Below are positions 25,981 through 35,399 of a DNA stretch of 64,000 nt, piece after piece. Under the pieces are notes generated by a model. The model did no database searches, was not told where the DNA came from, and was given only the letters and a program-made list of their open reading frames with translations. The first letter of the stretch is position 1; each line of letters opens with the position of its first letter. The DNA lies in the NCBI GenBank assembly GCA_022705325.1, contig JAKJER010000006.1:62001-126000 (forward strand), in the 5' to 3' direction. The DNA comes from Planctomycetota bacterium. GTDB lineage: Bacteria; Planctomycetota; Phycisphaerae; SM23-33. Made by a program: the position numbers and the translations under genes.

Positions 25981-28900
25981 TCAGTGCCGATCCTCCGGCC
26001 GGAGGTACTCGTCCTGTGAGTACTCCGTGCGGACGCGGGGCGCGGAGCGCATCCGCGGCGGGGAAGACCACAACGGGAACCACTGGGCGGGCGGGTCGTC
26101 GATCTCTCGCAGTTCGTCGTCACTGCGGTACATCGCCCACAAATCGACCCAGGCGATCAGCATCCGCAAGTCGTCACGGGACAGGTTTCGCCCGCACTGC
26201 CGGCGGTCCATGGCCCGCTCGATGAGCCTGCTGCGGGGCGACAGGCAACTCAGGGGCGGCAAGGTCTGGTAGCTCGTGCTGATTGTGTTGGGAACGGCGA
26301 CGTATCCGGCCGACACGCCGAAGCCGGGGCAAGCCCCGCCGACACGGGCGCTGTCGCGCCCCAGCAGCAGCGTGAGATACGGCTCGGGGAAGATGCCGCC
26401 CCAGCGGGCCGTGCCGCGCGGGTCCGGCCGGAGCGTCAGGTCCAGCGCCTTCACCGCCTCGCCCTTGCCGCTGTGGCAGGCGACGCAGGCGCGGTCGAAG
26501 ACCGGCTGGATGTCGCGAACATACGACAGCGACCGCACGCCCCATGGCGGCGGCTCGATGGTGTCCGGCACGCGGGCGGGCGCCGCCCCGCGGGCGGCCG
26601 GCGTACGGTTGTGCTGCTCGTGACAGCCGACGCAACCGCGGTATTCGTTCGCCTGGAGCGACACCCACGACCGCATGGTGTGGATCGCCCGGTGATGCTC
26701 GTCGAGCACCTGGAAATACAACATCCGGCAGGGCGGCACCTTGATGCAGATGGAGCCATCGGCCGCCAGCGGCACGACCCCGAGGACCTGCTTGATCCCT
26801 AAGGGACCCGTCAGCGAGGTGGCCGGGCCGGAGAAGATGGCCGAGTCGCCCCAGGTAACGTCGGTATTGGCCGTCGGACTCTTGCCCCGCAGGAATTGCT
26901 CGCCCCACGCGCCCCAGGCGGTGTTGGGCCCGTCGGCGCCGAAGGGCTTGCCCCCGGAGCTGACGATGCCGATGGAGTAGTTCTTGGGCAGCATTTGGAT
27001 CACCCGCAGGTAGCGTCCGTGTTGGCGCAGCTCGGGCGGGGCGGCGTCGAAGATGTTGCTGGAGAACAGCACGCCCGGGCGGACGGTCGGTTGGGCCCGT
27101 TCGCTGCCCGGCCTGTCGCACTGATCGCCCAGAATGGGCGGTCGCCTCCGCGGACGGACCGGCTGGGCGTACAGGACGTTGTGCTCGCCCTGATAGATCA
27201 GCTCGCGGTTGCCGTACACGTCCATCAGGTAGAGCTTGAAGCGGCCGATGCTCGCATCACGCCCCGAGTGCATGAAGCCGTTCTCTCGCTCGCCCGTCCG
27301 GGCCGAGACCAGGAAGAACTCGTCGTCCAGCGGGTATGGCGTCTTGTAGGCCACGTACGGGCCCGAGGCATGGTACGGCCGGGCCGCGCCCTCGCTGGGC
27401 GCCGGGCCGTCGCCGACCTCCGGCCAGCGGAGCTCCTGCGTCACTTTCCACAGGCCGTCGGGATAGTTCAGCCCGCACGTCGGGTCCACGATGCCGATGC
27501 ACCCGTGCCAGACGTCGTGATGCCCGAAGCCGCTGAACATCACCCGCGACGTGCCTGGGATCTGCCTGGCCTCGCCCAGATGATCAGGCTGGACGCTCTG
27601 GTTGCCCCAGAACGCCGAGGCGGCCGTGCCGTCCGGCCGCATCGTCCACAGCGACTGGATGCGGTTGGCGAACTTGTCCACGTACTCCCACCGCGTGAAC
27701 AGGACCTGTCCGTCGGCCATCAGCGAGGGCGAGTACTCCGGCTCGGTGGCCGGGCTGAGGATGTACACGTTGGACCCGTCGGCGTCGCAGCGGGTCAGGA
27801 CGTAGCTGCGGGCCCACATGCCGCACTGGGCGTACACGTCGGCCCGGGTGGACAGGAACAGCAGCCGCCCGTCCGGCAGGTAGACAGGGTCGATGTCGCT
27901 GTAGCCGCCGCGGGTGATCTGGCGGAAGCCCTTGCCCCCGCCGGCCAGGTCGACCTCGTAGAGATGGTAGGCCTTCTCGTCGGCGGGCTTCATGCAGAAG
28001 ACCGCGCGGCGGGCGTCGAAGGAGAGGTCGAAGCTCATCATGGCCGCCTCGCGCTCCAGCGACTCGAGCGGGGCCAGCTTTCGCGGAGCCGCCCACCCGG
28101 CGAGGTCGTCGACCACCAGCAGCTTCGCCCCGTGCGAAGCGCACATCTCGCTGCGGAAGCGGCTCTCGTGGACCCACTCCAGTTGCTGAAACGTCCCGTG
28201 CGACTGCGGGCTGCGGTGCGGATAGGGCGCGTCGACGCAGATCACCGAGGAGAAGTCCACCGCCGGCGACTTGAACATCACCCGGCGCTTGAGCGAGCGG
28301 ACCTCGAAGTAGAACGCCAGTTCGTCGGCCACGCCCGCCGACCCCGCAGCCGCCAGCCGCCGCTCCAGCGCCTTCAGGGCTGTCCGCTCCGCCGACAGGT
28401 CCGGCGCGTCCGCCCGCGCCTCCAGGCGGGCGATCATCTCGCCCGTCCAGGCGATCTCCCTGCCCGCCCGCGCCGGCAGGTCGTCCTCCCCGGCCTGGAA
28501 CAGCCAGTCCGCCTTGCGATGCCGCTCGGCCTGGCCCAGGGTTCCCGCCTGACCGGCCTCGAACCGCTGGAGCCGCTCGCGGGCCCGGCGGATCGTTGCA
28601 ACCCGCTCCTGCTGCCGCAGCAGCGCCGCTTTGGCGGCCTGCCATTTCGAGTCGGGGGGCTTCCCTCCCGCCGATTCGAACAACGCCAGTTGCTCCGCCG
28701 GCGAGAGGGCACGATCGTACAGCCGGACGTCGTCGACGCACCCGTGGAAGGGATACTGCCCGTGGAGCGATCCGATCTCCACCCGCGTCACCTGCCCCGC
28801 CAGGGCGCCGGGGGAGAGCGTGTTCGGGCTGGCGACCCACTGTAGATCGTTCGACCGGAGGATCGTCTTGCCCGCCTTGGAGTCGTTCGAGAAGACCACG

Positions 28901-29391
28901 TGGTACCAGGTGGCAGGCTCCCATTTCAGCGGCGGCGTGTGGAAGGCCGTCCACGGCCCGCCGTTCTGCCAGCCGAAGTGGAGTTGGGCGTTGTGGACCT
29001 CCACCTGCACGCGGTGACGCTCCGTGCCGTCGCTGAAGGCAAGCAACATCCGGCTCGGCCCACCTTCGCATCGCACCCACATGGAAACGGAGAAGTCGGT
29101 GAGCTTGCCCAGCCGGGCGGCGTGCTCGCTCAGGCTGATGATGCCCGCCCCCGGAAACCGCAGCGCCCGCCCGAAACGCCCCTCGACCACGCACTCGGCC
29201 TTCAGCGCACTTGCCGTCGCGTGCAGCCGGCTGGGCGACGAATCCGCGACCGCCCCGCCGCTCCGCAGATCGTCGAACGTCCAGTGCCCAGACAACCCGG
29301 CCGCCTGCTCCGCCCGCGTGGCGGCGGCCGTCAGACACAAGACGAACATCATGTACGCCGCGCCCCTCCCCAGGCGCATCGACTTGGCCAT
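25981..29391 (-). CDS. LamG / beta-propeller / c-type cytochrome fusion protein (HzsA-like)
   Basis: This 1136-residue exported protein has a signal peptide (about 1-28). A LamG/concanavalin-like domain follows (about 32-225: SGHWTFDD, WVRCEGG, VDDVRLYDRALSPAEQ), then a helical linker (about 230-350). A TolB/HzsA-like propeller region has motifs such as DPVYLPDGRLLFLST, and two c-type haem motifs, CVGCH and CVACH, lie near the C-terminus. Planctomycetes carry many such proteins with a domain like the hydrazine synthase alpha-subunit middle region. They are not evidence of anammox. It probably acts in the periplasm in carbohydrate-linked redox chemistry. The start at 29391 has AGAGGA upstream. 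Confidence 0.8.
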   Translation of the reverse strand: MAKSMRLGRGAAYMMFVLCLTAAATRAEQAAGLSGHWTFDDLRSGGAVADSSPSRLHATASALKAECVVEGRFGRALRFPGAGIISLSEHAARLGKLTDFSVSMWVRCEGGPSRMLLAFSDGTERHRVQVEVHNAQLHFGWQNGGPWTAFHTPPLKWEPATWYHVVFSNDSKAGKTILRSNDLQWVASPNTLSPGALAGQVTRVEIGSLHGQYPFHGCVDDVRLYDRALSPAEQLALFESAGGKPPDSKWQAAKAALLRQQERVATIRRARERLQRFEAGQAGTLGQAERHRKADWLFQAGEDDLPARAGREIAWTGEMIARLEARADAPDLSAERTALKALERRLAAAGSAGVADELAFYFEVRSLKRRVMFKSPAVDFSSVICVDAPYPHRSPQSHGTFQQLEWVHESRFRSEMCASHGAKLLVVDDLAGWAAPRKLAPLESLEREAAMMSFDLSFDARRAVFCMKPADEKAYHLYEVDLAGGGKGFRQITRGGYSDIDPVYLPDGRLLFLSTRADVYAQCGMWARSYVLTRCDADGSNVYILSPATEPEYSPSLMADGQVLFTRWEYVDKFANRIQSLWTMRPDGTAASAFWGNQSVQPDHLGEARQIPGTSRVMFSGFGHHDVWHGCIGIVDPTCGLNYPDGLWKVTQELRWPEVGDGPAPSEGAARPYHASGPYVAYKTPYPLDDEFFLVSARTGERENGFMHSGRDASIGRFKLYLMDVYGNRELIYQGEHNVLYAQPVRPRRRPPILGDQCDRPGSERAQPTVRPGVLFSSNIFDAAPPELRQHGRYLRVIQMLPKNYSIGIVSSGGKPFGADGPNTAWGAWGEQFLRGKSPTANTDVTWGDSAIFSGPATSLTGPLGIKQVLGVVPLAADGSICIKVPPCRMLYFQVLDEHHRAIHTMRSWVSLQANEYRGCVGCHEQHNRTPAARGAAPARVPDTIEPPPWGVRSLSYVRDIQPVFDRACVACHSGKGEAVKALDLTLRPDPRGTARWGGIFPEPYLTLLLGRDSARVGGACPGFGVSAGYVAVPNTISTSYQTLPPLSCLSPRSRLIERAMDRRQCGRNLSRDDLRMLIAWVDLWAMYRSDDELREIDDPPAQWFPLWSSPPRMRSAPRVRTEYSQDEYLRPEDRH

Positions 29392-29430
29392 GATCACCGG
29401 TCCTCTGGAGACTTGTCGTCGGGGTGAATC

Positions 29431-29450
29431 GGGCCGTGTTGGACTCGAAC
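29431..29450. other. Distal att-like site: 20-bp copy of the tRNA-Val 3' end
   Basis: The 20 bases starting GGGCCGTGTTGG and ending CTCGAAC are identical, in the same orientation, to 47062-47081, the 3' end of the tRNA-Val gene (acceptor strand and T-arm). Flanking bases differ on both sides. A match this long is very unlikely by chance and is the usual footprint of integration at a tRNA gene. Confidence 0.85.
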
Positions 29451-29554
29451 AGGCAACCGAAACACCAGTAAAAGGGCCTCTTTCCAACCCCGGCACAGCA
29501 GTTCGCGCAGCAATTGGCCAGGAAAAGCCGCATGTGACGGGAGATCGCCAATTC

Positions 29555-29668
29555 ATGGAAGCTGTTGCCGTCATCAGTCTCTTGCCCTTATCACCCGAGG
29601 AAGAAGCAGAGGCCATTAGACGGTTGCTGGCCCCAACAGACCAGCCAAGGAAGGATACGGCCAAATGA
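29555..29668 (+). CDS. Small hypothetical protein, coupled to a terminase-like ORF
   Basis: A 37-codon ORF encoding a small acidic helix-prone peptide (LLPLSPEEEAEAIRRLL). Its TGA overlaps the ATG of the next ORF (ATGA), as in phage-like operons. It lies 104 nt from the att-like site. No family is recognised; it may be a remnant. Confidence 0.4.
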   Translation: MEAVAVISLLPLSPEEEAEAIRRLLAPTDQPRKDTAK

Positions 29669-30081
29669 GCAACAACACAAGGCCCCTGGCAAAACATGAC
29701 AACCGGCAACACGTGACGGCTGAACAGGGACTATTCGCGGGAGGATTCTGCGGCGAATGCAGGTTCAATGGCTCGGCCGCGGCAAGGGTCGCTGGGTACA
29801 GCAAGCGTTCTGCCCGGCAGATCGCACATGAACTTCTTCAAGATCCAGCGGCAGCGAGGCGGGTCTCGGATGACGCCGGCGCCGTGCACGGTGTCCTGCC
29901 TGCGGGTGGTCGGCGGACAGGGGTGTATCACTCCGGGCTCGGCTTCGCCTCGCCTTCCGGAGTAGACTCAGAATGCTGGGAATTCTCTCATTCACGTTGT
30001 TGCATGAGGTGGGGAAGAAGACCCACAGGCTATCGGACTGGAGGACTATCGGGCACGGCGGAACGACGCCTGGCCGGGTGA
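29665..30081 (+). pseudogene. Terminase small subunit-like remnant
   Basis: The first about 70 of 138 codons resemble the N-terminal helix-turn-helix of phage terminase small subunits: FNGSAAARVAGYSKRSARQIAHELLQDPA. This matches the usual pattern in which a run of small residues is followed by AGYS and a helix ending LL-x-x-P. After that the frame continues without domain-like sequence, so the gene is probably truncated or frameshifted. Its 3' end overlaps the convergent LEA-2 gene. In a phage this subunit recognises DNA for packaging; here it marks an old prophage or phage-like element next to the att-like site. Confidence 0.55.
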
Positions 30082-30873
30082 GTCAATAGGAAAGGAAATA
30101 AGGCCGAACGGAGTCTCAACTTCCGCTGCACCTTTGAGCCTGTAGGCGCCGCCCTTGCCCGTAATCACGCCAAGGACGCCCAGCCCCAGCTTGCTGCCTT
30201 CAACCGCCAGAAAGACGGGCGTCGTTGCCTCCCCGCCGTTGGCTGCCAGGCCGATCGGGCTTTCGATCCCGCTGCAGCCAATGTCGACCCCTCCGACCTC
30301 GAAGGCGGCCTGAAGCTTCTTTATGTTGACCGCGAACTGGTTCCTGTTGATCGTCTTCAGGTACATCGTTCCCCGCGTCTCTTTCAGGCCGATCTTCCAC
30401 GCCACATCCTGGACCTGCAGTTCAGGCGGGACCGGAACGGGGAACTGGCCGTCCTTCCTGATCGGCAGGCGGCGGCGTCCCAACGCCGGCAGATCCGCCG
30501 AAAGCCCCATTTCCGCCTCGTACGGTACGACAGCGCCTGGCTTGACGGACCGCACGGTCTTGAACAGGCTGGCGTAGACGACTTTGGCCGGCAGAGGGAT
30601 CACTTTCTTCTGGCGGGCCGGAACGCTTCCCTGGACCGGCATGGTGCCGGACAGGAAGCAAGCCCCGCTGCTGGCGAGGCTGTAGTCGACGTCAGCCAGA
30701 GGCAACGGTACCGGATACGGATTCTCGACTTCCAGGTCAAACACGAGCGTCAGCGACTCCAGAGTGAAGTCCTGGAGACGCGCTCCGGTCACTGTGACGC
30801 CGGGCTGGGATACTGTCCCGCACCCTGCCACCCAGAACGCAACGCTTGACAGCAGACATACCTTCTTGACCAC
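30046..30873 (-). CDS. LEA type 2 family lipoprotein, long form
   Basis: This 275-residue predicted lipoprotein (lipobox VAGC, Cys18) has a LEA-14/LEA-2 domain (about 30-150: LTLVFDLEVENPYPVPLPLADVDY). A second related half runs about 150-260 (GTMYLKTINRNQFAVNIKKLQAAF). LEA-2 domains are beta-sandwich (fibronectin-like) folds, in bacteria often on exported lipoproteins of unknown role. A shorter paralogue with 46 percent-like visible similarity in the first half, an eye estimate only, lies at 46002-46502 near the other end of the element. It is last in a run of reverse-strand genes, 11 nt after the YihY-like gene. Confidence 0.8.
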   Translation of the reverse strand: MVKKVCLLSSVAFWVAGCGTVSQPGVTVTGARLQDFTLESLTLVFDLEVENPYPVPLPLADVDYSLASSGACFLSGTMPVQGSVPARQKKVIPLPAKVVYASLFKTVRSVKPGAVVPYEAEMGLSADLPALGRRRLPIRKDGQFPVPVPPELQVQDVAWKIGLKETRGTMYLKTINRNQFAVNIKKLQAAFEVGGVDIGCSGIESPIGLAANGGEATTPVFLAVEGSKLGLGVLGVITGKGGAYRLKGAAEVETPFGLISFPIDSPGQASFRRAR

Positions 30874-30884
30874 AGGCTGTTCCT

Positions 30885-32291
30885 TCAGGAAGCGTCCATA
30901 CCGTCCGCCGGAAGGCCGGGGGTGGACCGCAGCAGATCTTTCAGAGTCATCTGACCCACCGCCTGGCGGCGAAGCTTCAAGACCTCGGCAAGAGACAGGC
31001 TGACCTCGGGCGACACGGAGGCGTGGAGTCGACCGGACTCCATCCAGCTTCCCTGGTCAAGCACCCCACCGACGCTGATATCATCGAGAGGTCGAGCAGG
31101 CATATAGCCTTCGCACTCGCCGCCGCTGGAGGGAAGGACGACGTTGATTTCCTCCAGCTTCGAAGCCAGCCGCTGGGCAAGGTGATTCGGCAGGCCCAGT
31201 GCGGTGGCCAGACTCTCTACGGACGTCGCGCCCTTGCCGCCGAGGTAGTGCCTGGCAACCACGATGGCGGCCGCAAGCAGCTCCGCCGGGCCCAACGAGA
31301 TGTTCTCGGAGGATTCCTCCGCGATCATCTGGCGGAGGTTCATGCTCGTGTGCGCAACCGCGGCGCCCAGCAGAAAGATGTACCAGCAGAAGCTGAGCCA
31401 GAGCAGGAACAAGGGCAAGAGGCCCAATGCGCCATACAGGCTGCCCTTGCCAACGACCTGGGTGACGTACAGTCCGAAGCCCCAGCGGGCCAGCAGCCAC
31501 AGCGGCACCATGACGGATGCCCCGATCAGGGCGGAGCGGAACGAAACCGGCGTGTTCGGCATGAATCGGTAGACACAGGCGATCATCAACAATCCGGCGG
31601 CGAGGTTGGTGACGATGCTGAGGGCGACGGCGACCATGTTCAGGTACGGAACATCCGCCAGCTTTTGAATGGCGCGGTCTCCCACGAACCCCGCCGCAAT
31701 CAGGACCATGGGCACCAGCGTGATCATGGACCAGTAGACCAGGATGCGCATGGCCATGGTCCGCTCACGGGGAGCCTCGAAAATCCGGTTCAGCGATCGC
31801 TCGACCGTGATGAGCAATGTCAGTGCCGTCCACACCATCAACACCATTCCGATGGGGCCCAGGCTGGCGAAATTCAGCTTGCCCTCCACCTGGCTCACCA
31901 GGGACTCGATCTTCTCCGCCAAGTTCAGTCCCTCGCCCGTGGTCGGAGCGGTCGCGGGCAACGTCTGGGGGGCGCCGGCCTGGCCTTCGTCGACCCGCAG
32001 GGCGATCTGGGAGAGTCCCGCTTGCTGGAGAACCTGGCGCAGGCCCTGCTTGCTGTCCTCCAGGACGCCCGCGGCCTTGATGACCAGGAAGACCAGCACG
32101 ATCAACGGAATGAAGGCGAAGATGGTGCGGAAGGAAAGGGCGGCGCTCATCGTCATGACGTTGAGCGCCTTCAGCCGGCGCATGCACTGGCGCCACAGGT
32201 TCACCTGGAGAGCGAAGAACCTCACCATCCGCCCGGCCGGTCGGCCCGGATCGCTCTGCAGCCAATGCTGGATGAGGCGAGTCAGCCGCAT
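30885..32291 (-). CDS. YihY/BrkB family membrane protein
   Basis: This 468-residue protein has the UPF0761/YihY core: a first helix pair around NVMTMSAALSFRTIFAFIPLIVLVFLVI, then about five more transmembrane segments with FMPNTPVSFRSALIGA and WFSFCWY-like ILLGAAVA elements. A cytoplasmic C-terminal region of about 150 residues (SLGPAELLAAAIVVARHYL...SVESLATALGLP) looks like a winged helix, as in longer YihY members. The family was once called ribonuclease BN, which is wrong; the true function is unknown. It is separated by 10 nt from the AsmA-like gene, so the two are probably cotranscribed. Confidence 0.82.
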   Translation of the reverse strand: MRLTRLIQHWLQSDPGRPAGRMVRFFALQVNLWRQCMRRLKALNVMTMSAALSFRTIFAFIPLIVLVFLVIKAAGVLEDSKQGLRQVLQQAGLSQIALRVDEGQAGAPQTLPATAPTTGEGLNLAEKIESLVSQVEGKLNFASLGPIGMVLMVWTALTLLITVERSLNRIFEAPRERTMAMRILVYWSMITLVPMVLIAAGFVGDRAIQKLADVPYLNMVAVALSIVTNLAAGLLMIACVYRFMPNTPVSFRSALIGASVMVPLWLLARWGFGLYVTQVVGKGSLYGALGLLPLFLLWLSFCWYIFLLGAAVAHTSMNLRQMIAEESSENISLGPAELLAAAIVVARHYLGGKGATSVESLATALGLPNHLAQRLASKLEEINVVLPSSGGECEGYMPARPLDDISVGGVLDQGSWMESGRLHASVSPEVSLSLAEVLKLRRQAVGQMTLKDLLRSTPGLPADGMDAS

Positions 32292-32301
32292 TCTGCTTCT
32301 A

Positions 32302-35300
32302 CTATTTGCCCAGAGGCAGCAGGTTCTTGAGGTTGTCCAGCGGCTTGGCCGGCTGGGTGGTCGACTTGGAGCCGCCGTCGCCGCCTTTTCCCGGTAGACC
32401 GGGAATCAGGCCGTCCAGGGGCTTGGGCTTGTCGGATGACTTGGAGTCGCCTCCTTTGAGAACGCCCGGCAGCATGTCGCCGATTCCCTTGCCGCCTATC
32501 TTCTTGAGGGCCTCGGTGACCAGGCCCTTCACGTCGACCTTGGCCAGGTCGAGCTTGGGGTTTCCGCGGGTTCCGCCCATGGGGATCTCAACCCGCATGC
32601 CTTCCAGGGCCTTGGCGTACTGCGAGGTGGGGCCATTGACTCCCAGCCCTTCCAGCAACGACGGGCTCATCGGCACCGAGACGAACATGTCGACCGTGTC
32701 GTCAAAACGGACGACCCCGCGGAACCGCAGGTCGATGTTGTTGTTGAAGATCAGCGAGAAGTTCTCGTACCACAGACCGTTGTCCCGCAGGGCGAAGTCC
32801 AGCCCGCTGACCTTGATCGGGTATGCCTGGTCGCCTTTCATGCCCGCCAGCGACATGAGCACTGCCATCTCGCCGGCCGGACGCATCTGTACGCTCGAGA
32901 GATCCATATGCCCCTTGCCCGTGCCGGCCTTCTTCAGCCGGTCGCTCAGGGGCAGATTGAAGTCCTCCAGCACCAGCGTGACGCTGCCCTCCATGCTGTT
33001 GGCCTGGCCCAGCAGGGGCAGGGCCCGGCTGAGGATCTCGCGCCCGACCTCGGCATTCACGCCGACTTTGTCCAGGACTGTCAACTTGCCGGGGATTCTG
33101 AACACGCTTTCTTCTTCTCGAAGATCGACCTCCATGCCGAGGCGCAGCTTCCCGCCGTTGGCATCAACCTCGTGCACGGGCAGCTTGAACAGGGCGTCGG
33201 CCAGACCCGGCTCAAATCGCGCGTCTCCGAGGGTCAGCCCATAGACCTTGCTGCCGGCTTGCCAGGTGACGGGGGCGCCGGCGACCAGCTTGCGGAAGGG
33301 GGGCTTCACGTCCGGCGAGTTGGTCGGACCGCTGATGACGATGTCGCCGGCCGACGCGCCGAGCAACGCCACGCTCTTGACGCCGTCGGGCGAGAGCTTC
33401 TTGAGGATGGCCACCGTTTCAGGCAGGTCGAGGGAATACGACCCCTTGAAGTCCAGCAGGCACTGGGTGTCGAGGCTGGACGCGCTGCCCTTCAGGCTGA
33501 ACTTGAGCAGCTTGCTGGCGGTCTCCAGCCGGGCCAGGTCCATGCGGTGCTGGGCGTCGTCCATCGACAGATCATAGTGCACGACCTGGGGCTCGCTCAG
33601 GAGGTTCTGAGTGTCGGTGAGAGCGAGCTTGCGGAGCTCCACCTTGCCCGACAGGCGTTGTACGGTCTTGTCCTGGACCATGCGGAGAGTCGAGTCCAGA
33701 TCGGCCGTGTAGGCGGTCGGGGCCGGCTGGCTGGCCGGGGCGGGCGTGCCGGGCTTGGGCGGTTCCGGCTTGGGGCCGTACTGCACAGCGGCCAGTTGGA
33801 CTGCCAGAGCCAAGTCGGTCTGGTCCGGTTTGTCCGCGTCCCGCTGGCTGCGGAGCTTGGCGGTCACGTTGCCAGCCATGATGGTCTTGTCCAGATCGAT
33901 CACGTCCGAGAGTTGCTTGTGCAGGGCGGCCAGATTGGCGCTCAGCTCCGCGGTGAGGTCCGCCAGGGTTCCCGAGGCGTTCATTCGGGCGAAAGAGCTG
34001 TCGAGCTTGCACGTCTGGATCTTGAGATCGCCGCCGTCGTCGGCCAGTGCGTAGAACTCGAGCGTGAGCGGGTCCCACGCCTTCGGCGGTTGTTGTCCGC
34101 GGACGGTCGTGAGGTTCAGGGCAGCCGAGGCCTGGGCGAACGGCTTCTTGCCCCCGCGAACGGTGACCTTCGTCAGATCAAGGCTGCCGGAGGAGATCGT
34201 CACCCCTTCCCGCAGCTTCAGCAGGCCGGGCACGGACTTGCTCAAGGCAACCAGGTCGACCTTGCCATCGGCGTTCAGGCCGAATTCGTCCATCGGAGGG
34301 ACCTTCCCCTGCTTCCAGTCGGCCTGGGGTTGGGCGGCGTCCGCGGGGCCCTGCACATGAGTGAAATCCGCGTTAACCGTGGCGAAGTTCCCCACGATTC
34401 TGGCCGTTCCTTGCAGGGCCTTGTCCTGCATCTTGGCATCCAGGGTCAGATCGATGTCTGCTGGGGCTACTGTTTGTTTGGCCCCCTTGGCGGCCGAGGC
34501 CAACTGCTTGATGCCAAGGACAAGCTTGACCGAGTGCTGGGCGCTGAAGGCGCCCTGGCAGTCCATTGCCAGGGTCCCGCTGGTCTTGGTGTCTGGGGCG
34601 ACGAACTCCGCCGCCGGAGAGACATCCATGGAAGGCAATGAAGCCTTGAATTCGCCTCGCAGGCTGTTGACGTCCACTTTGCCGGACTGGATCAGGTCCC
34701 GAAGCGTCGTCCGCAGCGTGAGTGTGCCGCCCCCGTCGAACGTTGCGTTCATCTCGGCCGAGATATTGTTCAGGCTGGCCAACTCCACCGAGCCGTGGAT
34801 GTCCTTGACCTCATATTTGCGCCCGTCGCTCCGTATGGCGGCCAACTCGACCTGCTTCCAGTCGAGCTTAAGGTTCAGCCGCTCATCGATTGGCTTGGCC
34901 GGCTCGGGCGGGGCCGGGGGCGAAGGCTCTCGCAGTTCGAGGGCCTTCTGGAGGGAGTTGCCGCCGTCTTCGTCAAGGTGGAGCGCGACGCGCAGGGCGG
35001 TTACGCTCATCTGCCCGAGTTCGCGCTGAGACAACACGAGATTGAACAGACTGCGGTCCCAGGCCATCTGGCCCAGATTCAGTGTTTCGCGTCCCTGCGG
35101 GTCGGTGATCGTCAGCCCGTCCACCTGCAACGGGCTGAACCATCCTACGGAGATCGCTCGCACCGCGATCTGACCGCGAATGCGGCTGTTCACTTGGGAC
35201 AGGACCATGCCGGTTCCCCAGGAGGATGACACGATGGTCGGCGCGAGGGCGATCAGGATCACGATCAGAAGAAGGATCGCCAGAAGGATGCGCAACCATC

Positions 35301-35370
35301 TTCGCTTCTTGCGCGGGGGGGTGCTGTCGGCATCGTCTGGACGTGGCGAAGTACTGTCGGCTTTGGACAT
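32302..35370 (-). CDS. AsmA-like envelope protein
   Basis: This 1022-residue protein has a cytoplasmic basic N-terminus, one transmembrane helix (about 26-48) and a long periplasmic beta-rich region. It starts like AsmA/TamB-family proteins (SQVNSRIRGQIAVRAISVGWFSPLQVDGLTI). Near the end it has an AsmA-C-like segment (NFSLIFNNNIDLRFRGVVRF) and a Gly/Lys/Ser-rich C-terminal tail. Relatives form lipid-transport bridges between inner and outer membrane. The downstream YihY-like gene is 10 nt away; in other bacteria AsmA-like proteins and YihY have also been tied to envelope lipid homeostasis, so joint function is a reasonable inference. Confidence 0.75.
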   Translation of the reverse strand: MSKADSTSPRPDDADSTPPRKKRRWLRILLAILLLIVILIALAPTIVSSSWGTGMVLSQVNSRIRGQIAVRAISVGWFSPLQVDGLTITDPQGRETLNLGQMAWDRSLFNLVLSQRELGQMSVTALRVALHLDEDGGNSLQKALELREPSPPAPPEPAKPIDERLNLKLDWKQVELAAIRSDGRKYEVKDIHGSVELASLNNISAEMNATFDGGGTLTLRTTLRDLIQSGKVDVNSLRGEFKASLPSMDVSPAAEFVAPDTKTSGTLAMDCQGAFSAQHSVKLVLGIKQLASAAKGAKQTVAPADIDLTLDAKMQDKALQGTARIVGNFATVNADFTHVQGPADAAQPQADWKQGKVPPMDEFGLNADGKVDLVALSKSVPGLLKLREGVTISSGSLDLTKVTVRGGKKPFAQASAALNLTTVRGQQPPKAWDPLTLEFYALADDGGDLKIQTCKLDSSFARMNASGTLADLTAELSANLAALHKQLSDVIDLDKTIMAGNVTAKLRSQRDADKPDQTDLALAVQLAAVQYGPKPEPPKPGTPAPASQPAPTAYTADLDSTLRMVQDKTVQRLSGKVELRKLALTDTQNLLSEPQVVHYDLSMDDAQHRMDLARLETASKLLKFSLKGSASSLDTQCLLDFKGSYSLDLPETVAILKKLSPDGVKSVALLGASAGDIVISGPTNSPDVKPPFRKLVAGAPVTWQAGSKVYGLTLGDARFEPGLADALFKLPVHEVDANGGKLRLGMEVDLREEESVFRIPGKLTVLDKVGVNAEVGREILSRALPLLGQANSMEGSVTLVLEDFNLPLSDRLKKAGTGKGHMDLSSVQMRPAGEMAVLMSLAGMKGDQAYPIKVSGLDFALRDNGLWYENFSLIFNNNIDLRFRGVVRFDDTVDMFVSVPMSPSLLEGLGVNGPTSQYAKALEGMRVEIPMGGTRGNPKLDLAKVDVKGLVTEALKKIGGKGIGDMLPGVLKGGDSKSSDKPKPLDGLIPGLPGKGGDGGSKSTTQPAKPLDNLKNLLPLGK

Positions 35371-35399
35371 GGCATTCTCCTTGGCGATGGCGCGTCCTT

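Noticed and set aside
25981..29391. Evidence for anammox
   Set aside because: HzsA-like segments are common in non-anammox planctomycetes and no other hydrazine-pathway genes are present.
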